Of a stretch of DNA of 34,060 bases, positions 19,193 through 25,890 are shown in pieces (positions within the stretch are counted from its first letter, which is position 1; every line of letters begins with the position of its first letter). The stretch is from the NCBI RefSeq assembly GCF_000468495.1, contig NC_022444.1, positions 1,050,910 to 1,084,969 of the forward strand. The letters run 5' to 3'. The notes below the pieces were generated by a model. The model did not search any database. It saw only the letters and a program-made list of their open reading frames with translations, and was not told the DNA's origin. The DNA is from Megalodesulfovibrio gigas DSM 1382 = ATCC 19364 (GTDB lineage: Bacteria; Desulfobacterota; Desulfovibrionia; Desulfovibrionales; Desulfovibrionaceae). The position numbers were made by a program, and so were the translations under genes.

Positions 19193-20919
19193 GCGGCGCT
19201 CCCGGTGTGCTCCCCGGCCTCGTCGGACACCGCCGCCGGCAGCTCAATGCAGGCCGTGGCGCCGTGCCCGGGCAGGGATTCAAATGTCAACATCCCGCCG
19301 TATTCCTTCAAAATACCTGCGGAGACGGACAGGCCGAGGCCGGTGCCGCCGGTCTCGCGCTTGGTGGTGAAGAACGGGTCCGTCAGGTGCGGCAGGTGCT
19401 CCGGCAGAATGCCCACGCCCTGATCCCGCACGCAGAGAATCACCTTGCCCGCGGCAGCATCGTGCCGGGTGAAGATCTCAATGCCCCGGCTTCTATCTGG
19501 CAGGGCCTGGCAGGCATTGAGCACCAGATTGACGATCACCTGCTCGATGCGCTGGGAATGCCCCCAGACCAGGGGCAGATCCGGCTCATAGCAGGTGGAA
19601 AAATGCTCCGTGCACTTGCGGATGGTGGGCTCCACCAGCCGCACGGCCTTGGCCGAGGCGTCGTTGACGTCAATCAGCGAGCGGCCGGCGTCTTCCTCCA
19701 TCCTGGCGAAGTCTTTCAAATCGTTGACGATGCGCTTGATCCGCAGCGCGCCTTCCTGCATCTCTTCCAGCATGCGCGGCAGCTCCTGGCGCATGCGGCT
19801 GTAGGGAATGCCGCCCAGGGTGAATTCTCCCTCCACCTCGTAGCGCTCGTCCAGCAGCCGGCCGGCATCGGCCTGGGCCTTGCGCAGGATGGGGATATTG
19901 AGCAGAATCAGACCATTGGGATTGTTGATCTCATGCGCCACCCCGGAGACGAGGATGCCCAGGGCGGCCATTTTGTCCGCCTGCACCAGTTGGCGCTGGT
20001 TGCGGGAAAGCTCCTCCAGGGCCATGGAGAGGGATTCCGTGCGCTGGGCCACCTGCCGGCGCAGGCTGCGCGTCCAGACCATGGATCCGATGAGCAGCAG
20101 CAGCAAAGGCGTCACCACCGCGGCCACGGCCACACCCACGGTTTCCCAGGGCATGCGCCGGGCCTCCAGCACGCCCAGCCACTTGTCGTGAATGGCCTGA
20201 TAGCGGCCGGTTTCCCGCAGGATCGCCAACCCCTCGCTGAACCGGGCCAGGAGCGCCTCGTTGCCCTTTTTCACGGCATAGCCATAGCGCACGGTGAACA
20301 CGGTGCGGGCCACGGTCTGGATGTTGTCCAGCTTGTTTTCGCGGATGATGTAGATGCCCGGCAGCATGGCCACCACGGCGTAGTCGCCCTGCCCCGAGGC
20401 CAGGAGCCGGAGACCGTCCGCCGGCGTGTCCGTGAGGATCAGATCCTTGCCGAAGCCCTTGCCGGCCAGGGTGTCGTGCATGATGCCGCCGCGATGCATG
20501 ATGACCTGCTTGCCGGCCAGGTCGTCCAGGGTGGCCACGGGGGCAAAGCCCCGGCGGCCGAAGATGGCGTGGTTGACGATGGTGTGCGGCGCGAAGTCCA
20601 CCTGCTGGCTGCGTTCCTCGGAATAGGACATGCCCTGCAGGATATGGATGGTGCCTTCCATGAGGCCGGTGCGCATGTCCGACCAGGTGCCCAGGCGAAA
20701 TTCCACCTTCAGGCCCATGGCCTCGGCCACGGCGCGGCTGATGTCCACATTGAAGCCGGCAGGCAGGCCGTCCTTGTCCAGGAATTCGTAGGGCGGGTAA
20801 TCGCGGTCGCCGCCGATGATCACCGGCCGCAGGATGCCGGGCACCTCCTCGGCGGGCGAGGCGTCCGGCGTCAGCAGCAGCGCCGGCAACAGCAGCGCCA
20901 ACAGCAGCGCACACCGCAC
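19189..20919 (-). CDS. Sensor histidine kinase with periplasmic SBP_bac_3-type domain
   Basis: A 576-aa membrane kinase. A signal peptide (to about residue 23) is followed by a solute-binding-protein family 3 domain (about 30-255; begins RPVIIGGDRDYPPYEF), one membrane segment (about 261-282), a short coiled region, the HisKA H-box GVAHEINNPN with H329, and an HATPase domain (NLVLNACQA; DQGVGI; GGTGLGLSV). Family 3 domains usually bind amino acids or small organic acids, so the ligand probably is one. I set the start at GTG 20919, one nt after the stop of the preceding gene, because the signal peptide begins there; the ATG at 20985 would add 22 residues overlapping that gene. It pairs with the sigma-54 response regulator and probably controls the DASS transporter. 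Ligand and target are inferences. Confidence 0.92.
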   Translation of the reverse strand: MRCALLLALLLPALLLTPDASPAEEVPGILRPVIIGGDRDYPPYEFLDKDGLPAGFNVDISRAVAEAMGLKVEFRLGTWSDMRTGLMEGTIHILQGMSYSEERSQQVDFAPHTIVNHAIFGRRGFAPVATLDDLAGKQVIMHRGGIMHDTLAGKGFGKDLILTDTPADGLRLLASGQGDYAVVAMLPGIYIIRENKLDNIQTVARTVFTVRYGYAVKKGNEALLARFSEGLAILRETGRYQAIHDKWLGVLEARRMPWETVGVAVAAVVTPLLLLLIGSMVWTRSLRRQVAQRTESLSMALEELSRNQRQLVQADKMAALGILVSGVAHEINNPNGLILLNIPILRKAQADAGRLLDERYEVEGEFTLGGIPYSRMRQELPRMLEEMQEGALRIKRIVNDLKDFARMEEDAGRSLIDVNDASAKAVRLVEPTIRKCTEHFSTCYEPDLPLVWGHSQRIEQVIVNLVLNACQALPDRSRGIEIFTRHDAAAGKVILCVRDQGVGILPEHLPHLTDPFFTTKRETGGTGLGLSVSAGILKEYGGMLTFESLPGHGATACIELPAAVSDEAGEHTGSAA

Positions 20920-20920
20920 C

Positions 20921-21271
20921 TCAGGAGCACCCCTTGCAGCTCTTGCAGCCGCCGGCCTCCAGCTGCAGGCCGGAGCGGATGACAAAGGTCAGCCGGGTGG
21001 CGTCGATGGTCACGGGCATGGCAGTCTGCAGCAGCACGGCGTCCACCACGAAGACGAAGCCGTCGCGCTCAAGACGCATGTCGTTCAGGCCGGGAGGGTT
21101 GCCGCCCGCATCCAGGACTTCATCAAGGCGCAGCTGCAGCCGCGGCCCGGCACAGCCGCCTTCGGCATGCTCCAGGCGGATGCCGGCCTGGGGATGCTGG
21201 CTGAAATAACGCTGCAGCAGGGCCTTGGCGGCGTCGGTCAAAAACAGGGGGTCGCGGGAATCGTCATGCAT
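20921..21271 (-). CDS. IscA/HesB-like protein
   Basis: A 116-aa protein of the A-type Fe-S carrier fold as found in sulfate reducers (start LTDAAKALLQRYF; AEGGCAGPRLQLRLDE; RLTFVIRSGLQLE). The conserved first cysteine is C40. The C terminus has C109, C112 and C115 (CKSCKGCS), a C-x2-C-x2-C tail instead of the C-x-C of IscA. Fe-S or metal binding is plausible but unproven. The ATG at 21271 has GGAG 9 nt upstream and overlaps the end of the SpoIIE-type phosphatase gene by 8 nt; a TTG five codons earlier is less likely. The stop lies 1 nt before the sensor kinase start. Being locked between signalling genes suggests a role in redox or cluster sensing rather than bulk Fe-S assembly, which is inference. 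Confidence 0.8.
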   Translation of the reverse strand: MHDDSRDPLFLTDAAKALLQRYFSQHPQAGIRLEHAEGGCAGPRLQLRLDEVLDAGGNPPGLNDMRLERDGFVFVVDAVLLQTAMPVTIDATRLTFVIRSGLQLEAGGCKSCKGCS

Positions 21272-23231
21272 GGGGCACAGCTCCAACCAGTTTGATGATC
21301 ACTAATGTCACGTCGTCCTGAAAGCGCACGCCTTGGCAGAACCGGCCCACGTCCTGGAACACGGCGTCCACCATGTCCACGGCCGAGGCCCGGCTGTGCC
21401 GGCGCAGCACCTCCTTGAAGCGCTCCTTGCCGTACAGCTGGCCCTGGGTGTCCATGGCCTCCCAGATGCCGTCGGTGCCCACGGCGATGACCATGCCGGG
21501 GCGGATGCTGTCCAGTGTCCTGGACTCGAAGGGATAGTCTTCCACAATGCCCAGAGGCAGGCCGGGGCCGTCCAGCTCGGTAAAGCAGTCCGTCTCCGGA
21601 TCGTAGAGCAGGGCCGGATCGTGCCCGGCGCGCACCCAGCACAGCCGGGTCAGGGCTTCGGGATGGTGCTCGCAACAATTGATGAGCAGTTGAAAGCAGG
21701 TCATGAACCGGCCGGAATCGCCCATGTCCCGCACCAGGGCGCGGTTGAGGTCCATCATCACCTCGGCCAGCTCGCCGGGCAGTTGCACGCGCTGCCGCAG
21801 GAAGGCCCGGGCTGTGGTCATGAGCAGGGCGGCGTCCACGCCATGGCCGGCAATATCCCCCACCACCACGCCCAGCCAGCCGGGATAACTGGCCGGGAGG
21901 TCGAAATAGTCGTAATAGTCGCCGCCGATGCTCTCGCTGGCCGCCATGCGGCCGGCCACTTCCAGGCCGTTCCAGCGGGGCGGGCCACTGGGCAGCAGGC
22001 TGCGCTGCACTTCCTCGGCCAGGGCCAGGGCCTTTTTCTGGGTCGAAATGTCCGTGACAAAGGCAATGTGGTTGAGAAAATTGCCCTCTGGATCGCGCAG
22101 GGTATTGCCATGCACCAGCACCGGCACCACGGTGCCGTCCCTGGCCACCAGGGAGCCTTCGAAGGACCGCCGATCCTGGGCGAGCAGGCGCTTGCGGTTG
22201 GCCACAAGAAAGGCGCGGAACTCCGGGGTGGACCACTCGTGCGGCCGCCGGCCCAGCAGCTCGTGCGGCGAGTAGCCGAGCATGGCGGCGTAGGCCTCAT
22301 TGCAGGAAACCAGCCGCAGTTCCGCATCCATCATGATGAAGCCTTCGGCGGCCGTCTCCAGGATGCGGCGGTGTTTTTCCTCGCTCTTGCGCAAGGCCTC
22401 CTCGGCCCGGACCCGCTCGGTGACATCCGCCAGGACGCCCTGGTAGTGCAGGGGCTCGCCGCGGGCGTCAAAATCCACGGTGGTCACGTCGTCGATCCAC
22501 CGCAATTCCCCCGTGGCGGTGCGGATGCGGTAGCGCATGGCGTACTCGTCCTTGCCGGCCAGCCGGGCGGCGCGAACCTGGCTGACAAGGCTGGCGTGAT
22601 CCTCGGGATGCACGATGTCCAGAAAGGACAAGGTGCCCAGGCGCAGGGCCTCGGGATCGTAGCCGTAGCGCGAGACGTTCTGGGAGACGTACTCCAGCCC
22701 CGTGGCGCCGGCCGTGCGACGAAACAGGATGATGGGACTGCGCTCCACGATGAGATTTGCCTGCCGCAAGGCATCCTCGGCCTGCCGGCGGGCGGTGATG
22801 TCCATGACGATGCCCTGATAATGCGTGATGCGGCCCTGCTCGTCACGCTCGGCCAGGGTCTCGTCATGCACCCAGAACACCTGACCGCCGGGACTCACCA
22901 GGCGGTATTCCTGGGTGTATTCCACCCGCTCCAGCCTGGCATATTCCTTGATTTCCGCAGCCAGACGGTCGCGGTCATCGGGGTGGACGATGTCGGCGAA
23001 TTCGCGGCGGCCTTCCAGAAACTCGCACGCGGCATAGCCGTAGCGGCTGATGTTCTCGGACACGTAGACCAGGCGGTGGGCCTCGTCATTGAGGCGACGA
23101 AAGAGCACGGCCGGGCTTTTTTCCACGATGACCTTGGCCAGGGGCAGCACCTCTGCGCCGGTGCTCTCCGTGGACAACGCCTGCCGGGGGGGGAGACACT
23201 CGGGGACCGGAGCGGAAGAATCTGACGCCAT
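21264..23231 (-). CDS. Triple-PAS SpoIIE-type serine phosphatase
   Basis: A 655-aa, apparently cytoplasmic protein with no signal peptide or membrane segment. Three PAS domains in tandem (about 35-135, 150-265 and 270-390); the first two have PAC motifs ending in D(I/V)T and share the pattern LVYVSENISRYGY / LEYVSQNVSRYGY, so they arose by duplication. The PP2C/SpoIIE domain (about 415-650) has metal-binding motifs GGDYYDYF, GDIAGHGVDAALLM, GTDGIWEA and DDVTLVIIK. Such RsbU-like phosphatases usually act on anti-sigma-factor antagonists; none is encoded nearby. The ATG at 23231 has AGGA about 8 nt upstream; a GTG 15 codons earlier is less likely. It overlaps the HesB-like gene and lies 60 nt after the DUF1566 gene. 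Confidence 0.9.
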   Translation of the reverse strand: MASDSSAPVPECLPPRQALSTESTGAEVLPLAKVIVEKSPAVLFRRLNDEAHRLVYVSENISRYGYAACEFLEGRREFADIVHPDDRDRLAAEIKEYARLERVEYTQEYRLVSPGGQVFWVHDETLAERDEQGRITHYQGIVMDITARRQAEDALRQANLIVERSPIILFRRTAGATGLEYVSQNVSRYGYDPEALRLGTLSFLDIVHPEDHASLVSQVRAARLAGKDEYAMRYRIRTATGELRWIDDVTTVDFDARGEPLHYQGVLADVTERVRAEEALRKSEEKHRRILETAAEGFIMMDAELRLVSCNEAYAAMLGYSPHELLGRRPHEWSTPEFRAFLVANRKRLLAQDRRSFEGSLVARDGTVVPVLVHGNTLRDPEGNFLNHIAFVTDISTQKKALALAEEVQRSLLPSGPPRWNGLEVAGRMAASESIGGDYYDYFDLPASYPGWLGVVVGDIAGHGVDAALLMTTARAFLRQRVQLPGELAEVMMDLNRALVRDMGDSGRFMTCFQLLINCCEHHPEALTRLCWVRAGHDPALLYDPETDCFTELDGPGLPLGIVEDYPFESRTLDSIRPGMVIAVGTDGIWEAMDTQGQLYGKERFKEVLRRHSRASAVDMVDAVFQDVGRFCQGVRFQDDVTLVIIKLVGAVPHA

Positions 23232-23291
23232 GGAAGAATCCTGGTTGCAGGGCGGTGGCTGCGACAATTCTAGCACGCCGGCGACGGGAGC

Positions 23292-24203
23292 TCAACGCAC
23301 CAGCCAGACGGTGAATTCCGGATGCGGCTTGAACCCCACGCCCACCGCGCCCTTGCCCGTGTACAGGCAGAAGGCCCAGGCCGGGTCCACGCCGCTGGTG
23401 GTGCCGGACCAGCAGGCATCGGCCACGCGGCCGAAGGGATGCCCCGCCGGCAGGGCCGGATAGGCGCGGGTGGCGTCCACCAGGGTTTCCAGCTCGTTGA
23501 TGGTGGGCAGCCGCCAGGGCTGGCCCGAGGCCTGCCGGCGGGCATGGGCCAGGGAACAGGCCATGTTCCAGGTGGTCATGCGCATGCCGCCGGCGTCGCG
23601 ATCCCACAGCAGGCCGGTCAGGCAGTCGCGCACCAGTCCGTCCTGCGTCGTCTCGAACCGCGGTTCGACCGGCGCGGCGGCAAGGAACTCACAACGGCCG
23701 CGCACGGGCAGGGTCAGGGAATACTCGTCCTTGCGACCGAAGAACAGCCGGCCGCCCTCGAACTGCAGCCGCCAGGCATAGTCCGGATCATCGGCCCAGG
23801 GGGTGTCGGTCCAGTGCCAGCCGGGAAAGACGTCGGTGAAGGGATGGTCTTCGGGAAAGGCAGGCAGACGCCGGGCATGGTCCACCAGGGTGCGCAGCTC
23901 CCGGCGGGTGGGCAGCCGCCAGTCGGCATGGCCGTGGCGGGCTTCGGCGTTCCAGGCGGCGATGGCCTGGCGGGCCTCCTCCCAGTGCTGGGGTTCGCCG
24001 AAGGGCCGGGCGCAGCGCGGCCAGACCAAGCCGGTCAGGCGATCCTCCGCCAGCTCGCCGACCACGTGAAAGCGGTCCTGCAGCAGGGACCGGCCCGGCG
24101 CATGCGCGCCATCCTGCACAGGATCCGGGGCCGGCAGGGGCTGGCCCTGGGCGTCAAAGGTCAACTGCTGGCCGGTGTGCAGATAGGGCGGCAGGTGGGG
24201 CAT
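23292..24203 (-). CDS. Tandem DUF1566 (Lcl C-terminal-like) protein
   Basis: A 303-aa protein with two DUF1566 units. Each has the signature DWRLPT-xx-EL-xxLVD (ADWRLPTRRELRTLVD near residue 115, and PWRLPTINELETLVD near 238) preceded by DxLTGL-W (DRLTGLVWPR, DCLTGLLWDR) and followed by an aromatic strand (WHWTDTP; CWSGTT). The domain is related to a C-type-lectin-like fold in bacterial adhesins. No signal peptide is visible: the N terminus is MPHLPPYLHTGQQ. So either it is cytoplasmic or it is exported another way. The ATG at 24203 has GAGG 6 nt upstream; an ATG two codons earlier overlaps that site. It lies 31 nt after the TolQ-like gene. Function unknown. Confidence 0.8.
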   Translation of the reverse strand: MPHLPPYLHTGQQLTFDAQGQPLPAPDPVQDGAHAPGRSLLQDRFHVVGELAEDRLTGLVWPRCARPFGEPQHWEEARQAIAAWNAEARHGHADWRLPTRRELRTLVDHARRLPAFPEDHPFTDVFPGWHWTDTPWADDPDYAWRLQFEGGRLFFGRKDEYSLTLPVRGRCEFLAAAPVEPRFETTQDGLVRDCLTGLLWDRDAGGMRMTTWNMACSLAHARRQASGQPWRLPTINELETLVDATRAYPALPAGHPFGRVADACWSGTTSGVDPAWAFCLYTGKGAVGVGFKPHPEFTVWLVR

Positions 24204-24234
24204 GAGCATCCTCGTACGCGGAAAAAAGGTGGAT

Positions 24235-25056
24235 TCAGGTGGGCAGATCGTCGTCGGTGGGGGCATCGCGCCGGCCCACGCCCGGCAACCGGAAGAACAG
24301 CCGCCGCGGCTTGCCCGGGGGCGGGCCGGGCTGGCCAGGGTGGCCGGATCTGGCGAGGCCGGCGGCGTCCTCCTCCTTGTGCGGCACGCCCAGTTCCTGG
24401 CGCAGCAGAAAGAGGAACCGGGTGCCCAGATCGCCCAGGGCGGCATCCAGATCCGCCAGCCAGCCGAGCAGCATGTTGTGACCGATGGCCGCCGGGATGG
24501 CTACCAGCATGCCGGCAATGGTGGTGCCCAGGGCCTCGGCCAGACCCTTGCCCACAATCTGCAGCGTGCCGGGATTCAGCTCGGCGAATCCCTGGAAGGA
24601 ATGGAAAATCCCCCAGACCGTGCCGAACAGCCCCAGAAGCGGCGCGGCGCTGGCACACATGGCCAGAAAATTCAGGGACACGGCCAGACGGGCGATCTGG
24701 GCGGCCTGCTCGTCCCGCAGGCCCCAGCGGACGTTCTCCAGGATGATGCGCGCCACTTCGCCGGGGGAGGCTTCCAGCTTTTCCAACTGCTTGTATTCGT
24801 GCACGGCCTCGCGGACCACGGCCAGGGAGGGGGAGTCCCTGTCCCGGCCCACGGCCTGCACGGCCTCGGGCAGTCGTGCAGCCCGACGAAAGACCGTCAG
24901 ATCGCGCCGAATCTGCCGGCCGGCCCGGCCATACTGCCGGATCTTCCAGAACATCGCGGCCCAGGATCCCAGGCTCATGCCCAGGAGCAGCAGATATTCC
25001 GCCTGGACCACCAGCGTGGATCCGGCCACATGTGTCAGCAGATCGAATTGCGCCAT
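24235..25056 (-). CDS. MotA/TolQ/ExbB-family proton channel protein
   Basis: A 273-aa inner-membrane protein. One membrane segment near residues 15-35, a long cytoplasmic helical loop (about 40-125), then the paired core helices of the family (AAPLLGLFGTVWGIFHSF and LGTTIAGMLVAIPAAI), the part that forms the proton path with a TolR/ExbD partner. The C-terminal tail is long and Gly/Pro/basic. The ATG at 25056 directly precedes the family N terminus; the Shine-Dalgarno is weak, so the start is less certain. No ExbD/TolR gene lies in the window. It heads the run of six minus-strand genes. An extended -10 (TGGTATGAT, minus strand, about 25216-25224) may be the promoter. TGTGCA-type sites lie 55-130 bp upstream. 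Confidence 0.85.
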   Translation of the reverse strand: MAQFDLLTHVAGSTLVVQAEYLLLLGMSLGSWAAMFWKIRQYGRAGRQIRRDLTVFRRAARLPEAVQAVGRDRDSPSLAVVREAVHEYKQLEKLEASPGEVARIILENVRWGLRDEQAAQIARLAVSLNFLAMCASAAPLLGLFGTVWGIFHSFQGFAELNPGTLQIVGKGLAEALGTTIAGMLVAIPAAIGHNMLLGWLADLDAALGDLGTRFLFLLRQELGVPHKEEDAAGLARSGHPGQPGPPPGKPRRLFFRLPGVGRRDAPTDDDLPT

Positions 25057-25110
25057 GGCCCGGGAAGGTACCCCAGCCGCGGCGGTTGGGAAAGGTGTTT
25101 TCACCGGCCC

Positions 25111-25186
25111 CGTGCAGCCCTGCCGCCCTGTGCAGCCGCATGCGCCATGCCTTGCACACCGCCGCGCATGTGCAGCCCTTTGCACA
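25111..25186. promoter_or_regulatory. Cluster of five TGTGCA-type sites
   Basis: CGTGCAG (25111), TGTGCAG (25129), TTGCACA (25152), TGTGCAG (25169) and TTGCACA (25180) fall within 76 bp. The last two form a perfect palindrome TGTGCA-N6-TGCACA at 25169-25186. The cluster lies about 80-150 nt upstream of the transcription start predicted from the sigma-54 promoter at 25238, the usual enhancer position. It also lies between the TolQ-like gene and the EF-hand gene, so it could serve either. Confidence 0.55.
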
Positions 25187-25237
25187 CCCCCGGCTAAATC
25201 TCGCAGAAAAAACCTATCATACCAGATGTTTACCTTG

Positions 25238-25253
25238 TGGCATCGATGTTGCT
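25238..25253 (+). promoter_or_regulatory. Sigma-54 (-24/-12) promoter of the EF-hand gene
   Basis: TGGCATCGATGTTGCT matches the consensus TGGCAC-N5-TTGCT at every conserved position except the sixth, with GG and GC correctly spaced. The predicted start near 25264 gives a 33-nt leader with AGGAG before the ATG at 25297. The TGTGCA cluster lies upstream. Confidence 0.8.
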
Positions 25254-25296
25254 TCAGCCTGACATCGTCAACCTCTTTGCATGGCAGGAGTCACCC

Positions 25297-25590
25297 ATGA
25301 GCAACATCGCCATCATCCTCATCATTCTTGCCGCCATGATCATCGCTGCCCCGGTGGCTGCGCAGCCGGGCGCAGGCATGTCCCGCGGCCAGGAATTCAT
25401 CTTCCGCAAAATGGACACGAACCGCGACGGCACGGTGGATCAGCAGGAATATCAGGCAGCCATGCAGGAACGGTTCAACCAGACCGACGCCAACCACGAC
25501 GGCGTGCTGACCCAGGAAGAGATGGCCGCGCGCATGACCCAGCTGCAGGAACTGCGGCGCATGCGGCAGCAGGGCGGGGGGGCGGAATAG
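25297..25590 (+). CDS. Exported EF-hand calcium-binding protein
   Basis: A 97-aa protein. An N-terminal hydrophobic stretch ending AAPVAAQP (residues 1 to about 23) is a likely signal peptide. Two canonical EF-hand loops follow: DTNRDGTVDQQE and DANHDGVLTQEE, both with D-x-N-x-D-G and the final glutamate, so calcium binding is well supported. The tail is helical and Gln/Arg-rich (MRQQGGGAE). The ATG at 25297 has AGGAG 6-7 nt upstream. A sigma-54 promoter precedes it, which is unusual for so small a gene. Its stop lies 3 bp from the stop of the convergent Cys-rich gene. A periplasmic calcium buffer or sensor is inference. Confidence 0.85.
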   Translation: MSNIAIILIILAAMIIAAPVAAQPGAGMSRGQEFIFRKMDTNRDGTVDQQEYQAAMQERFNQTDANHDGVLTQEEMAARMTQLQELRRMRQQGGGAE

Positions 25591-25593
25591 CCC

Positions 25594-25866
25594 TCAGCAC
25601 GCCTCGCATTCGCCGGCGTCGTGGATCTCGGTGTGCGTCTCCCAGTCCGGCGCCAGGCAGTTGACCACCCCGCCGATGCGGGCGCGGAACAGCTCCGTGG
25701 CCGGGATTTCCGGGGCTTCGGGATGATCGCAGCGCGCCTGCTGCAGGGTGAGCTGGCGAATCTCGCGCGGGCTCAGGTATTCCAGCGCCTTGCAGTACCG
25801 GCAGATGAACCGCGTGGCCCGGCGCGGGCACTCGCACTTTTCCTTGATGAATTGATGCTTGCGCAT
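25594..25866 (-). CDS. Small cysteine-rich protein, probably metal-binding
   Basis: A 90-aa protein with nine cysteines, including CEC (residues 11-13), CRYC (about 22-25) and a C-terminal CEAC, plus two isolated cysteines near 46 and 70. There is no signal peptide or membrane segment. The pattern suggests one or two zinc or Fe-S sites, but I do not recognise the family. The ATG at 25866 has GGGAG 4-5 nt upstream; an overlapping ATG one nt out of frame is ignored. It follows the REC-PAS-PAS gene by 24 nt on the same strand and is probably cotranscribed with it. Confidence 0.7.
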   Translation of the reverse strand: MRKHQFIKEKCECPRRATRFICRYCKALEYLSPREIRQLTLQQARCDHPEAPEIPATELFRARIGGVVNCLAPDWETHTEIHDAGECEAC

Positions 25867-25890
25867 GCATCTCCCTGTGCCGGCAGGCCG

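Noticed and set aside
25169-25186. TGTGCA-N6-TGCACA palindrome as a CRP site
   Set aside because: CRP boxes are TGTGA-N6-TCACA. Here the fifth base differs in both halves, and the cluster of five sites fits an enhancer array better.
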